Source of the DNA: Micromonospora sp. WMMD1155
GTDB taxonomy: Bacteria > Actinomycetota > Actinomycetes > Mycobacteriales > Micromonosporaceae
Direction: 5' to 3'
DNA: 64,000 bases
Assembly (NCBI RefSeq): GCF_029581275.1
Contig: NZ_CP120742.1
Coordinates: 3,084,001 to 3,148,000 of the forward strand
The notes under the pieces were generated by a model. That model was not told where the DNA came from. It saw nothing but the letters and a program-made list of their open reading frames with translations, and ran no database searches. A program made the position numbers and the translations under genes. Shown here in pieces: positions 41,767 through 51,071 of the stretch (position 1 is its first letter; each line of letters starts with the position of its first letter).

Positions 41767-42490
41767 GCAGGACGATCGTGCGGTACGGCAGTTCGACGGT
41801 CTCCCGGCCGGTCAGGTCGGGGTGGGTGGCCAGGAGGTGCCGGATCTCCTGGTCGATTCTCGCCCGCCGTTCGGCCGGGGCGGTGAGCCAGTACGAGCGG
41901 GTGTGCAGCATGGCGACGATGTCGTCCGGCGTGAGCGTGGTGTGGTGGCTGAACTCGCCCGCCTCGATCGGCTCGAACGCGAGGCCGAAGTCGGCGTATT
42001 TCCCGACCACGTCGTCGGCGTTGTCGCCCGGGTGCGCGATCCGTCCCAGCTCGGCGACCCAGCTCACCCGATCGTCCCGGATGTTCCAGATCGGGGCGAA
42101 CGTCCCACCGGGCCGCAACACCCGCGCGATCTCGGCGTGCGCCGGCTCCCGGTCGAACCAGTGGTACGCCTGCCCCACCACCACCGCGTCGGCGGCTTGG
42201 TCGGGCAGGGGCACCGACTCCGCGCCGCCCGCCAGCGCCGTGCGACCCGGGGTGGCGGCGGCCAGCTGGGCCCGCATGCCGGGGTCCGGCTCCACCGGGG
42301 TCACCTCGTGGCCCAGGGCCAGCACGCCGCGGGTGAGGATGCCGGTGCCCGCGCCCAGGTCCACCACGTGCGCGGAGGCCGGCAACCCGTTCAGTGCCCA
42401 CCGCACGGCCGGCTCCGGGTAGCGGGGCCGAAACCGGTCGTACTCGGCTGCCGCCGCGCCGAACGAGAGGGCCTGAGTGTGATCCGCCAT
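41750..42490 (-). CDS. class I SAM-dependent methyltransferase
   Basis: 246 aa, Methyltransf_11 type: HVVDLGAGTGILTRGVLALGHEVTPVEPDPGMRAQL (motifs I and II), QAYHWFD, and IARVLRPGGTFAPIWNIRDD. The substrate is unknown; similar proteins are often compared to small-molecule methyltransferases. ATG 42490 with a TAACCT hexamer 7 nt upstream is taken rather than the long frame that continues into lysS territory. It converges on coaX and is divergent from lysS. Confidence 0.85.
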   Translation of the reverse strand: MADHTQALSFGAAAAEYDRFRPRYPEPAVRWALNGLPASAHVVDLGAGTGILTRGVLALGHEVTPVEPDPGMRAQLAAATPGRTALAGGAESVPLPDQAADAVVVGQAYHWFDREPAHAEIARVLRPGGTFAPIWNIRDDRVSWVAELGRIAHPGDNADDVVGKYADFGLAFEPIEAGEFSHHTTLTPDDIVAMLHTRSYWLTAPAERRARIDQEIRHLLATHPDLTGRETVELPYRTIVLRARRR

Positions 42491-42497
42491 GCCGGGC

Positions 42498-42503
42498 AGG
42501 TTA
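42498..42503 (-). promoter_or_regulatory. -10-like TAACCT for the methyltransferase
   Basis: On the minus strand TAACCT is followed by 7 nt and ATG 42490. Confidence 0.4.
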
Positions 42504-42580
42504 TCCGGTAACGACCTCCAGAGGGCTTGAGTACGCTCGGGCCTGACCCCGCCGACAATCCTTCGTTGAGGAAGCGTGCC

Positions 42581-44089
42581 GTGAGCGAGCAGAACGCCGT
42601 GCCAGTGGACCCCGCCGACGACCTTCCCGAGCAGATGAAGGTCCGCCGTGAGAAGCGGGACCGGATGCTCGCCGAGGGCGTCGAGCCGTACCCGGTCGGT
42701 TTCTCCCGGACGACCACCCTGGCGCAGGTCCGGGAGCGCTACGCGGATCTGCCCACCGACACCGCGACCGGTGACCAGGTCGCAGTCACCGGCCGGGTGA
42801 TCTTCGTGCGTAACACCGGCAAGCTGTGCTTCGCGACCCTCCGCGACGGCGACGGCACCGAGTTGCAGGCGATGCTCTCCCTGGACCGGGTCGGGCCGGA
42901 GCGGTTGGAGGCGTGGAAGCGCCTGGTCGACCTCGGTGACCACGTCGGTGTCACCGGTGAGGTGATCACCAGCCGCCGCGGTGAGCTGTCGGTGCTGGCC
43001 CAGCAGTGGGAGATGACCGCGAAGGCGCTGCGTCCGCTGCCGGTGGCACACAAGCCGCTCTCCGAGGAGGCCCGCGTCCGGCAGCGGTACGTCGACCTGA
43101 TCGTCCGGCCGCAGGCGCGGGAGATGGTCCGTACCCGGGCGGCCACCGTACGCAGTCTGCGCGATTCACTGCACGGGCAGGGCTTCATCGAGGTGGAAAC
43201 GCCGATGTTGCAACTGCTGCATGGTGGTGCGGCGGCCCGACCGTTCGTGACCCACAGCAATGCGTTGAACACCGATCTGTATCTGCGAATCGCGCCGGAA
43301 CTGTTTCTCAAGCGCGCCGTGGTTGGTGGCGTAGACCGCGTCTTCGAGATCAACCGCAACTTCCGTAATGAGGGTGTCGACTCTTCGCACTCGCCGGAGT
43401 TCGCGATGCTGGAGACGTACCAGGCGTACGGGGACTACGACACGATCGGCGAGCTGACCCGTAATCTCGTGCAACAGGCGGCGATCGCGGTGAGCGGTTC
43501 GATGGTGGTGACCCACGCCGACGGGCGAGAGTTCGACCTGGGCGGCGAGTGGCGATCCGTGACGCTGTTCGGTGTGCTTTCCGAAGCGCTGGGTGAGGAG
43601 GTCACGGTCCGCACCGAGCGTTCCCGCCTGGTGGAGTACGCGGACAAGGTGGGATTGGCCGTCGACCCGAAGTGGGGGCCGGGCAAGCTGGCCGAGGAAC
43701 TGTTCGAGGAACTCGTCGTTCCCAGCCTCGAGGCGCCCACCTTCGTGCGGGACTACCCGGAGGAGACCAGCCCGCTCACCCGAGGGCATCGCAGCGAGCC
43801 GGGTCTGGCCGAGAAGTGGGACCTCTACGTGCTCGGCTTCGAGCTGGGCACCGGGTATTCCGAGCTGGTCGACCCGGTCGTGCAGCGCGAGCGGCTGCTG
43901 GCCCAGGCGCAGCTCGCGGCCCGTGGCGACGACGAGGCGATGCGTCTCGACGAGGACTTTCTTCGGGCGATGGAGTACGGAATGCCGCCGGCCGGCGGTA
44001 TGGGAATGGGAATCGACCGCCTGTTGATGGCCCTGACCGGGCTTGGAATTCGGGAAACGATCCTCTTCCCGTTGGTCCGCCCCGAGTAG
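42581..44089 (+). CDS. lysS: lysyl-tRNA synthetase, class II
   Basis: Charges tRNA-Lys. 502 aa: OB-fold anticodon domain ([24 protein letters not shown]), then the catalytic core with motif 1-2 ([30 protein letters not shown]) and motif 3 ([16 protein letters not shown]). GTG 42581 is preceded by GAGGA; the longer start at 42527 adds non-conserved residues. There is no N-terminal membrane domain, so this is LysS and not LysX. A TACGCT at 42532-42537 may be its -10. Confidence 0.94.
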   Translation: MSEQNAVPVDPADDLPEQMKVRREKRDRMLAEGVEPYPVGFSRTTTLAQVRERYADLPTDTATGDQVAVTGRVIFVRNTGKLCFATLRDGDGTELQAMLSLDRVGPERLEAWKRLVDLGDHVGVTGEVITSRRGELSVLAQQWEMTAKALRPLPVAHKPLSEEARVRQRYVDLIVRPQAREMVRTRAATVRSLRDSLHGQGFIEVETPMLQLLHGGAAARPFVTHSNALNTDLYLRIAPELFLKRAVVGGVDRVFEINRNFRNEGVDSSHSPEFAMLETYQAYGDYDTIGELTRNLVQQAAIAVSGSMVVTHADGREFDLGGEWRSVTLFGVLSEALGEEVTVRTERSRLVEYADKVGLAVDPKWGPGKLAEELFEELVVPSLEAPTFVRDYPEETSPLTRGHRSEPGLAEKWDLYVLGFELGTGYSELVDPVVQRERLLAQAQLAARGDDEAMRLDEDFLRAMEYGMPPAGGMGMGIDRLLMALTGLGIRETILFPLVRPE

Positions 44090-44126
44090 TCCCACCCGGC
44101 TCGCGCCGAGCCGTAACGGCATCCTA

Positions 44127-44156
44127 TTGACGCGGGAAGCGGCTTACGGGTTATTG
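44127..44156 (+). promoter_or_regulatory. probable sigma-70-type promoter of lsr2
   Basis: TTGACG (44127-44132), 18-nt spacer, TTATTG (44151-44156), in a locally AT-rich stretch about 45 bp before the start. Confidence 0.5.
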
Positions 44157-44201
44157 TGCTCTCGTTAAGCAGGAGCACCCTGCTCGAAAGGAATGTGGGA
44201 C

Positions 44202-44546
44202 GTGGCCAAGCAGATCATTCACAAGCTGGTCGATGACCTGGACGGCGGGGACGCTGACGAGACCGTCAAGTTCGCCCTCGACGGCGTTCAGTACGAGATC
44301 GACCTGTCGAAGGCCAACGCCGCGAAATTGCGCGACGCTTTTGCCTCGTACGTTGCCGCCGGCACCAAGGTCGGTCGTGGTGGCGTCGTGATCGGTGGGC
44401 GTGCGGCCCGCGGTCGGGGTGGCGCGACCGCCGACCGGGAGCAGAACAAGGCGATCCGGGAGTGGGCCAAGAAGTCCGGCAAGGACATCTCGGACCGGGG
44501 TCGTATCCCCCAGGAGATCGTCGACGAGTACCACGCCAAGCGCTGA
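44202..44546 (+). CDS. lsr2: Lsr2 nucleoid-associated protein
   Basis: H-NS-like DNA-bridging protein that silences AT-rich, often horizontally acquired DNA. 114 aa: N-terminal dimerisation part (AKQIIHKLVDDLDGGDADETVKFALDGVQYEIDL), linker, and C-terminal DNA-binding part with the AT-hook-like RGR in ISDRGRIPQEIVDEYHAKR. GTG 44202 gives the normal MAKQIIHKL start; ATG 44193 would add three residues. It lies between lysS and clpC as in M. tuberculosis. Confidence 0.95.
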   Translation: MAKQIIHKLVDDLDGGDADETVKFALDGVQYEIDLSKANAAKLRDAFASYVAAGTKVGRGGVVIGGRAARGRGGATADREQNKAIREWAKKSGKDISDRGRIPQEIVDEYHAKR

Positions 44547-44588
44547 CCAGATCAGCAACCGGTGGCGCGCAGCCACCGCAGGCGACAC

Positions 44589-44625
44589 CGACGCCGGGCC
44601 GGAGCACCTCTCCGGGCCGGCGTCG
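44589..44625 (+). terminator. hairpin after lsr2
   Basis: Arms 44589-44604 and 44610-44625, 16 bp with one mismatch, loop 5 nt. Confidence 0.7.
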
Positions 44626-44630
44626 CCGTA

Positions 44631-44696
44631 TCCGGGAGCAGGGTGGCCGCTCCTCCCCGGCGCGGGCGTGTCCGGGAGCGGGGTGGCCGCTCCTCC
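44631..44696 (+). repeat. two 26-bp direct repeats, 40-bp period
   Basis: Copies 44631-44656 and 44671-44696 differ at one base (TCCGGGAGC(A/G)GGGTGGCCGC...). Confidence 0.85.
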
Positions 44697-44791
44697 TCGC
44701 GCTGGCGGGTCCGGAGCCGCTTCTTCCTGGCGCCGGCGAGCGACGGCCGGAAGGCGGTGAGCGGGCGGGAAGCATTCGAGGCCCGGCGGCG

Positions 44792-44834
44792 TTGTCCACA
44801 ACCAGTGGAGCAGCCATCCACAGCCTGTGGACAA
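44792..44834. promoter_or_regulatory. facing pair of TTGTCCACA DnaA boxes
   Basis: TTGTCCACA at 44792-44800 and TGTGGACAA at 44826-44834; the 25-bp spacer includes another CATCCACAG. TTGTCCACA is the consensus DnaA box of Streptomyces and mycobacteria. There is no oriC context, so this would be a regulatory or DnaA-titration site. Confidence 0.5.
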
Positions 44835-45064
44835 CCTCTCCGAGGCCGGGCGCGGCGCTCGCCGCGACTCCCGATCCGCCCTCTCCGAGCCCCCGGAAGC
44901 GCCTTCGGGGCCCGGATCGGGCACCTGTAGCGCCCGTCGGATTTCGCTCTGCGCGTAGCGACGGGGCTACCGGAACACCTCCTGAGCGCGGACGGTTGTC
45001 CAAAACGACGTGGAACCGACCCAGAGCAGAGACACACGACCTCAGCTGAGTCGGTCGGCGACGA

Positions 45065-45070
45065 TAGAGT
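45065..45070 (+). promoter_or_regulatory. -10-like TAGAGT for clpC
   Basis: TAGAGT about 95 nt before the clpC ATG; no clear -35 at standard distance. Confidence 0.35.
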
Positions 45071-45163
45071 AAGGAGGCACGGACGCCCGTCCCGGACGTT
45101 CGTGCACCGGCCCCGCCAAGATCTTGACCATCAAGGCGCACGGCACGTGAGGAGCACGAGGGC

Positions 45164-47707
45164 ATGTTCGAGCGGTTCACCGACCGAGCGCGACGGGTTG
45201 TCGTCCTGGCCCAAGAAGAGGCCCGGATGCTCAACCACAACTACATCGGTACGGAACACATCCTGCTGGGCCTGATCCACGAAGGTGAAGGCGTCGCGGC
45301 AAAGGCCCTGGAGAGCCTCGGCATCTCCCTGGAGGGCGTCCGCCAGCAGGTCGAGGAGATCATCGGCCAGGGCCAGCAGGCGCCGAGCGGGCACATCCCG
45401 TTCACGCCGCGGGCCAAGAAGGTGCTTGAGCTGTCGCTGCGCGAGGCGCTGCAGCTCGGCCACAACTACATCGGCACCGAGCACATCCTGCTCGGGCTGA
45501 TCCGTGAGGGCGAGGGCGTTGCCGCCCAGGTGCTGGTCAAGCTCGGCGCCGACCTCAACCGGGTCCGCCAGCAGGTGATCCAGCTGCTCTCCGGCTACCA
45601 GGGCAAGGAGCCCGCCGCCGCGGGTGCCGCGCCGGGTGAGGCCGCGCCGTCGACCAGCCTGGTGCTGGACCAGTTCGGCCGCAACCTGACCCAGGCCGCC
45701 CGCGAGGGCAAGCTCGACCCGGTCATCGGGCGCGAGAAGGAAATCGAGCGGGTCATGCAGGTGCTCTCCCGCCGTACCAAGAACAACCCGGTCCTGATCG
45801 GTGAGCCCGGCGTCGGTAAGACCGCCGTGGTCGAGGGGCTGTCCCAGAAGATCATCAAGGGCGAGGTGCCCGAGACTCTGAAGGACAAGCAGCTCTACAC
45901 GCTCGACCTGGGTGCGCTGGTCGCCGGCTCCCGCTACCGCGGTGACTTCGAGGAGCGCCTCAAGAAGGTGCTCAAGGAGATCCGCACCCGCGGCGACATC
46001 ATCCTGTTCATCGACGAGATCCACACCCTGGTGGGTGCGGGTGCCGCCGAGGGCGCGATCGACGCCGCGAGCATCCTCAAGCCGATGCTGGCCCGTGGTG
46101 AGCTGCAGACCATCGGTGCCACCACCCTGGATGAATACCGCAAGCACCTGGAGAAGGACGCCGCTCTCGAGCGCCGCTTCCAGCCGATCCAGGTGGGTGA
46201 GCCGTCGCTGGCGCACACCATCGAGATCCTCAAGGGCCTGCGCGACCGCTACGAGGCGCACCACCGCGTGAGCATCACCGACGCGGCTCTCGTCGCGGCG
46301 GCGACTCTGGCCGACCGGTACATCTCCGACCGCTTCCTGCCGGACAAGGCGATCGACCTGATCGACGAGGCCGGTGCCCGGATGCGCATCCGTCGGATGA
46401 CCGCGCCGCCAGACCTGCGTGACTTCGACGAGCGCATCGCCCAGGTGCGTCGCGACAAGGAGTCCGCGATCGACGCTCAGGACTTCGAGCGCGCCGCTCA
46501 GCTGCGTGACAAGGAGAAGCAGCTCCTCGGCCAGAAGGCTCAGCGGGAGAAGGAGTGGAAGGCCGGTGACCTGGACGTCGTCAGCGAGGTCGACGACGAG
46601 CAGATCGCCGAGGTGCTCGGCAACTGGACCGGCATCCCGGTCTACAAGCTGACCGAGGAGGAGACCTCGCGCCTGCTGCGCATGGAGGACGAGCTGCACA
46701 AGCGCGTCATCGGCCAGGAGGACGCGGTCAAGGCGGTCTCGAAGGCGATCCGGCGTACCCGGGCCGGCCTGAAGGACCCGAAGCGCCCGTCGGGCTCGTT
46801 CATCTTCGCCGGTCCTTCCGGTGTCGGTAAGACCGAGCTGTCCAAGGCGCTCGCCGAGTTCCTCTTCGGCAGCGAGGACGCCCTCATCCAGCTGGACATG
46901 TCCGAGTTCCACGACCGTTACACGGTCTCCCGGCTCGTGGGTGCCCCCCCCGGCTACGTCGGCTACGACGAGGGCGGGCAGCTGACCGAGAAGGTGCGGC
47001 GTCGGCCGTTCTCGGTGGTCCTCTTCGACGAGATCGAGAAGGCCCACCCGGACGTGTTCAACACGCTCCTGCAGATCCTCGAAGACGGTCGGCTCACCGA
47101 CGGTCAGGGTCGGATCGTGGACTTCAAGAACACGGTCATCATCCTGACCACCAACCTGGGCACCCGTGACGTCGCCAAGGCGGTGTCGCTCGGCTTCCAG
47201 GCGTCGGAGGACTCCGAGTCCAACTACGACCGGATGAAGCAGAAGGTCAACGACGAGCTCAAGCAGCACTTCCGGCCTGAGTTCCTCAACCGGATCGACG
47301 ACACCATCGTCTTCCACCAGCTGCGTCAGACCGAGATCCTCTCGATCGTGGACATCATGATCCAGCGGATCGAGACGCAGCTGCGCAACAAGGACATGGG
47401 TCTGGAGCTGACCGACAACGCCAAGAAGTACCTGGCGGCGAAGGGCTTCGACCCGGTGCTCGGTGCCCGTCCGCTTCGTCGCACGATCCAGCGCGACATC
47501 GAGGACAACCTCTCCGAGCGGATCCTGTTCAACGAGCTGACCCCGGGTCAGATCGTCGTGGTGGACTGCGAGGGCGACCCGAACGATATCGACAAGTCCA
47601 AGCTCGTCTTCCGGGGCGCGGAGAAGCCGGTCGAGGTTCCGGACGCCGTTCCGGCCGACCTCGGCGGCACCGCCGCCGGCACCGCGGCAGCGGCCACCGA
47701 CGAGTAG
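45164..47707 (+). CDS. clpC: ATP-dependent Clp protease ATP-binding subunit ClpC
   Basis: AAA+ unfoldase that feeds substrates to ClpP. 847 aa: two N-terminal Clp_N repeats (each with [14 protein letters not shown]), Walker A GEPGVGKT at 213-220 in D1, a UVR-like middle domain ([20 protein letters not shown]), Walker A GPSGVGKT at 550-557 in D2, and the ClpP-docking region LGFQASE. ATG 45164 has GAGGAG upstream (GTGAGGAGCACGAGGGC). A strong terminator follows, so the gene is transcribed alone. Confidence 0.97.
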   Translation: MFERFTDRARRVVVLAQEEARMLNHNYIGTEHILLGLIHEGEGVAAKALESLGISLEGVRQQVEEIIGQGQQAPSGHIPFTPRAKKVLELSLREALQLGHNYIGTEHILLGLIREGEGVAAQVLVKLGADLNRVRQQVIQLLSGYQGKEPAAAGAAPGEAAPSTSLVLDQFGRNLTQAAREGKLDPVIGREKEIERVMQVLSRRTKNNPVLIGEPGVGKTAVVEGLSQKIIKGEVPETLKDKQLYTLDLGALVAGSRYRGDFEERLKKVLKEIRTRGDIILFIDEIHTLVGAGAAEGAIDAASILKPMLARGELQTIGATTLDEYRKHLEKDAALERRFQPIQVGEPSLAHTIEILKGLRDRYEAHHRVSITDAALVAAATLADRYISDRFLPDKAIDLIDEAGARMRIRRMTAPPDLRDFDERIAQVRRDKESAIDAQDFERAAQLRDKEKQLLGQKAQREKEWKAGDLDVVSEVDDEQIAEVLGNWTGIPVYKLTEEETSRLLRMEDELHKRVIGQEDAVKAVSKAIRRTRAGLKDPKRPSGSFIFAGPSGVGKTELSKALAEFLFGSEDALIQLDMSEFHDRYTVSRLVGAPPGYVGYDEGGQLTEKVRRRPFSVVLFDEIEKAHPDVFNTLLQILEDGRLTDGQGRIVDFKNTVIILTTNLGTRDVAKAVSLGFQASEDSESNYDRMKQKVNDELKQHFRPEFLNRIDDTIVFHQLRQTEILSIVDIMIQRIETQLRNKDMGLELTDNAKKYLAAKGFDPVLGARPLRRTIQRDIEDNLSERILFNELTPGQIVVVDCEGDPNDIDKSKLVFRGAEKPVEVPDAVPADLGGTAAGTAAAATDE

Positions 47708-47724
47708 CACGACCAGCAACAAGG

Positions 47725-47766
47725 GGCGGGGCCCCGGTGGCATGAGCCACCGGGGCCCCGCCTTTT
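47725..47766 (+). terminator. Rho-independent terminator of clpC
   Basis: Perfect 17-bp arms 47725-47741 and 47746-47762, 4-nt loop (ATGA), followed by TTTT. Confidence 0.93.
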
Positions 47767-47876
47767 CCGCGGTACGCACCGTCGCGTCCGATCCTGCCGC
47801 GTCCCCGATGCTGCCGCGCGTCGCGCCCGCCGCGTGGGGGCCGACCGCGCCGCCTCCGAGGATCACAAGATCCGCG

Positions 47877-47934
47877 CAACATCAGGGAAACTGCTGGCTC
47901 GCGGCGTCCGGAGGCAGCACTTTCCCTGATGTTG
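47877..47934. repeat. long inverted repeat between clpC and mutY
   Basis: Perfect 14-bp arms CAACATCAGGGAAA (47877-47890) and TTTCCCTGATGTTG (47921-47934), with the stem continuing 5 bp more after one mismatch. It is AT-richer than its surroundings and separate from the clpC terminator. The gap 47767-48118 holds no supported gene. Confidence 0.85.
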
Positions 47935-48036
47935 TGGGCGGAGTGACGCTCAGGGCGTCGAGGGTAGGGCGCGCGGCGGGCAGGGCGGGTCGGCGCGGGG
48001 GTGTGGGATGTGGTGGCTTCACGCGGGGCGCGGTCC

Positions 48037-48096
48037 AACGCCGAACGGGCCATCACCGGGCCGGCTAACGCCGAACGGGCCATCACCGGGCGGGCT
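48037..48096 (+). repeat. two 30-bp tandem repeats downstream of mutY
   Basis: AACGCCGAACGGGCCATCAC... at 48037-48066 and 48067-48096, one mismatch, then a decayed third start. Confidence 0.85.
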
Positions 48097-48118
48097 ACCG
48101 CCGGGCGGTGTGGGTCGT

Positions 48119-49030
48119 TCAGGTGGTCAGGTCAGCGGTGGGGTGGGACGGGCCGTCACCGACCAGGCGGAAGCTGTCGGCGCCGGCTGCTTCGACGAGT
48201 CCGTCCTGGACCAGGCCGGCCAGGGCGCGGGCGCGTTGAACGTCGTCGGTCCACACCTGGTCCAACCGTTGGTGCGGGACCGGCTCGGTGGACTCCCGGA
48301 GCACCCCGAGCAGCAGGCCGCGTACCTGTCGGTCGGTGCCCGCGTACCGCTGGGGTCGGCGGGTCGGCCCGGCCGGTGCTTCCTGGCCGGAGGCCCGCCA
48401 CGCGCAGATCGACTCGACCGGGCAGGCCGTGCAGCGCGGTGACCGGGCCGTGCAGATCACCGCGCCCAGCTCCATGAACGCGGCGCTGGCGAGGGCCGCC
48501 GCGGTTGGTTGCGCGGGGAGGAGTTCTTCGGTGGCGACCAGGTCGGCGGGCCGGGTGACCGGTCCGGCGTCCGGCTCGCCGGCCACCGCTCGGCAGACCA
48601 CCCGGCGCACGTTGGTGTCGACCACCGGGTGCCGCTGCCCGTACGCGAAGGCGGCCACCGCACGGGCGGTGTAGGTGCCGACGCCGGGCAGTGCCAGCAG
48701 CTGCTCCAACCGGTCCGGCACCTGGCCGCCGTGGCGGTCCACGATGGCGACTGCGCATTCCCGCAGCCGGACCGCCCGGCGGGGGTAGCCGAGGCGTCCC
48801 CACATCCGGATCGCCTCGGCGGGGGTGTCGGCCGCCAGCGCCGCCGGGTCCGGCCAGCGCTCCAACCACGCCTGCCAGGCCGGTACGACGCGGACGACGG
48901 GCGTCTGCTGGAGCATGACCTCGCTGACCAGGATGGCCCACGGAGTGACCCCGGGTTCACGCCACGGCAGCTTACGGGCGTGCTGCTGGAACCATCGGCT
49001 GACCAGTGCGGCGAAATCGGGTTGAGTCAT
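48119..49030 (-). CDS. mutY: A/G-specific adenine DNA glycosylase
   Basis: Removes A paired with 8-oxoguanine. 303 aa: WREPGVTPWAILVSEVMLQQTPV near the start, helix-hairpin-helix LPGVGTYTARAVAAFAYG, catalytic Asp in VVDTNVRRV, and a [4Fe-4S] cluster CTARSPRCTACPVESIC (C-x6-C-x2-C-x5-C). The C-terminus is short, without a clear full NUDIX-like domain, as in other actinobacterial forms. ATG 49030 gives the usual MTQPDFAALV-type start. It is divergent from the ACT-domain gene by 96 bp. Confidence 0.94.
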   Translation of the reverse strand: MTQPDFAALVSRWFQQHARKLPWREPGVTPWAILVSEVMLQQTPVVRVVPAWQAWLERWPDPAALAADTPAEAIRMWGRLGYPRRAVRLRECAVAIVDRHGGQVPDRLEQLLALPGVGTYTARAVAAFAYGQRHPVVDTNVRRVVCRAVAGEPDAGPVTRPADLVATEELLPAQPTAAALASAAFMELGAVICTARSPRCTACPVESICAWRASGQEAPAGPTRRPQRYAGTDRQVRGLLLGVLRESTEPVPHQRLDQVWTDDVQRARALAGLVQDGLVEAAGADSFRLVGDGPSHPTADLTT

Positions 49031-49126
49031 GGCGTCGTCGATGATGTCACGCTCGGCGATCCCGCTGGATGGGCGGCTCGGGCGGGGTGTCACGGCAGGT
49101 CTCGCCGGATCGGGGAGAATGCGCGG

Positions 49127-49639
49127 ATGAACGAGCTCGCGATCACCGTCATCGGTCGGGACCGGCCGGGCATCGTGGCCGACGTCGCCGAGGTGCTGGC
49201 CGGACTCGGTGCGAACCTGACCGACAGCACGATGACGCGGCTGCGGGGGCATTTCGCGATGACCCTGATCTGCACCGGGCCGGCCGCCGCCGAGGTCGAG
49301 GTGGCGTTGGCCCCGTTGGCCGCCGAGGGGCAACTGCTGGCGACGGTACGCGCGGTGACGCCGGACGGTGACGTGCCTCCGGCGGGTGAGCCGTACGTGA
49401 TGGCGGTGCACGGATCGGACCGGATGGGCATCGTCGCGGCGATGACCCGGGTGCTCGTCGACGCCGGGGGGAACGTCACCGACCTGAGTACGCGGTTGGC
49501 GGGTTCGCTCTACGTGGTGCTGGCCGAGGTGGAGTTGCCGGCCGGTGTGGCCGACACACTGGTCGACCGGTTGCACCGGACTGCTGGTGAGTTGGGCGTG
49601 GAGGTCACGCTTCGACCGGCGGACCCGGATCTGTTGTGA
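49127..49639 (+). CDS. two-ACT-domain protein, GcvR-like
   Basis: 170 aa with two ACT domains: NELAITVIGRDRPGIVADVAEVLAGLGANLTDS and YVMAVHGSDRMGIVAAMTRVLVDAGGNVTDLS. This is the layout of the glycine cleavage repressor accessory GcvR and related amino-acid sensors. ATG 49127 has GAGAAT 6 nt upstream, close to the leaderless pattern. Its stop overlaps the def start (GTGA), linking it to peptide deformylase. The ligand is unknown. Confidence 0.85.
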   Translation: MNELAITVIGRDRPGIVADVAEVLAGLGANLTDSTMTRLRGHFAMTLICTGPAAAEVEVALAPLAAEGQLLATVRAVTPDGDVPPAGEPYVMAVHGSDRMGIVAAMTRVLVDAGGNVTDLSTRLAGSLYVVLAEVELPAGVADTLVDRLHRTAGELGVEVTLRPADPDLL

Positions 49640-50208
49640 CGGCCGAGGAGAGCGGGCCGGTTGCCGGTCTGGGCGGGTGGACACCGGAGTCGCTGGGCGT
49701 GTCGGGTGAGGTGCGGCCGGTGGTGTCGGCCCCGCACCCGGTGTTGAGCCGGGCGTCCGAGGCGGTCGATCCGACCGCGAAGGAGACGGTCCAGCTCGCG
49801 GCCGACCTGGTGGCGACGATGCGGGTGTCGCCGGGCTGCGTGGGGCTGGCCGCGCCACAGGTCGGGGTGGGCGCGCACGTGTTCGCCGTCGACGTGACGG
49901 GGCACCCGAAGGCGGTGACGGTGCACGGCACGTTCGTGTTGTGCAACGCCCGTGTGGTCGAGGCGACGCGGTGGAAGCCGGGCCGGGAGGGGTGCATGTC
50001 GGTGCCCGACCTGACCGGTGACGTGAAGCGGGCCAGTCGACTCGTGGTGGAGGGTGACCTGCCGGGCACGGGCGAGCCGGTCCGCCTGGTCACCGACGGG
50101 TTCGAGGCGCGGGCGTTGCAGCACGAGATCGATCACTGCACCGGCCTGCTCTTCCTGGATCGGGTGGCCGGTGCGCACGCCGTCTACCAGCGGAAGGTCT
50201 ATCTCTGA
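49636..50208 (+). CDS. def: peptide deformylase
   Basis: Removes the formyl group from new proteins. 190 aa: motif 1 GCVGLAAPQVG, motif 2 REGCMSVP (metal Cys), motif 3 HEIDH at 163-167. About 25 residues precede the usual family start, so an internal start is possible, but GTG 49636 is fixed by the GTGA overlap with the ACT gene. Other def copies probably exist in the genome. Confidence 0.93.
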   Translation: MTAEESGPVAGLGGWTPESLGVSGEVRPVVSAPHPVLSRASEAVDPTAKETVQLAADLVATMRVSPGCVGLAAPQVGVGAHVFAVDVTGHPKAVTVHGTFVLCNARVVEATRWKPGREGCMSVPDLTGDVKRASRLVVEGDLPGTGEPVRLVTDGFEARALQHEIDHCTGLLFLDRVAGAHAVYQRKVYL

Positions 50209-50325
50209 TCGGCCGTCGGGCGGTCCGCATGTCCGTCCTCAGTGGAGGATGGCACGCGTGCCCGGGAACGGCTCCGGCGCGTCGCACCGTGTTGACGGGC
50301 GAAGCGCGACTACGGTGAGGGCATC

Positions 50326-51045
50326 ATGCGTCTGACGGTCGGCCCCCTGCCACCCGCTGTGTACTGGCGGCGTCGTGTCGTCGTACTCGGAGCGGGGCTT
50401 CTCTTCCTGATTGTCCTGCTTTATTCCTGCACCCAGTCGGGTCGTTCCGGCGGTCAGGATCCGAAGGCGGGAGGCTCGCCGTCGGGGACGTCCGCTGCGA
50501 CGTCCGATCCCGGCGGGCCGGTGCTGACACCGCAGACCGGGGCGCCCTCGCCGTCCGCATCCGCCGACTCGGGTGCGACGACTCCGAGCCCGGCGATGAC
50601 CAGCAACGACCCTCCGCTGGGCGCGGCGGCCGGCGCGGAAGATGACGGCACCTGCACCAACGACGAGATCAGCGTCGTCTCGGTGGCGAGCCCGACCTCC
50701 GTCCAGCGGGGGGCCGTGGTCGACCTGCAACTCAAGGTCAAGAACACCTCGGACCGGACGTGCAGCCGGAATGTCGGTGCCGAGGCACAGGAGATCTTCA
50801 TCAAGTCCGGTGCGGAGAAGATCTGGTCGTCCGACACCTGCGGCAAGGTCCAGGGCTCGGACGTGCAGTCCTTCACACCGAATTTCGAGCGCTCCTACCA
50901 GGTGGCCTGGAACGGGCGGGACACCAGCCGGTGCGACGGCAGCGGGCTGGCGGCCGGGCCGTTCCCGCCCGCCGGGTCGTACCAGGTGTTCGCCCGGGTC
51001 GGCACGAAGCTCAGCTCGCCCACGAAGCTCACCGTCACCGGCTGA
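50326..51045 (+). CDS. membrane-anchored exported protein, Rv3587c-like position
   Basis: 239 aa: short cytoplasmic start, one TM (VVVLGAGLLFLIVLLYSC), a Ser/Pro/Thr/Gly-rich linker to ~105, then a beta-rich extracellular domain with four Cys (GTCTNDEIS, DRTCSRNVG, SSDTCGKV, DTSRCDGSG) that probably form two disulfides. In M. tuberculosis Rv3587c, a membrane protein next to disA, sits here. The function is not known. TACGGT at 50311-50316 may be the -10. Confidence 0.75.
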   Translation: MRLTVGPLPPAVYWRRRVVVLGAGLLFLIVLLYSCTQSGRSGGQDPKAGGSPSGTSAATSDPGGPVLTPQTGAPSPSASADSGATTPSPAMTSNDPPLGAAAGAEDDGTCTNDEISVVSVASPTSVQRGAVVDLQLKVKNTSDRTCSRNVGAEAQEIFIKSGAEKIWSSDTCGKVQGSDVQSFTPNFERSYQVAWNGRDTSRCDGSGLAAGPFPPAGSYQVFARVGTKLSSPTKLTVTG

Positions 51046-51071
51046 GCCGGGTCAGGCGTGAGGTCGCCGGC

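Larger units (their letters stand above)
44626..45163. other. 538-bp lsr2-clpC gap with DnaA-box pair and short repeats
   Basis: No gene is supported. It holds two 26-bp repeats (44631-44696), a facing pair of perfect actinobacterial DnaA boxes (44792-44800 and 44826-44834), a CTCAGCTGAG palindrome at 45041-45050 and the clpC promoter region. Confidence 0.6.

Noticed and set aside
44945..44960. CGCT-N8-AGCG palindrome upstream of clpC as a ClgR site
   Set aside because: Arms fit only loosely and the inner bases do not match the ClgR pattern I remember; too weak to annotate.
45131..47866. 911-aa open frame antisense to clpC
   Set aside because: It is a mirror of a high-GC gene. The sequence is Val/Leu/Asp/Gly-rich without domain features, and clpC on the other strand is certain.
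48001..48118. Short plus-strand ORF downstream of mutY
   Set aside because: It is made of the 30-bp repeats and runs into antisense mutY; no protein signal.
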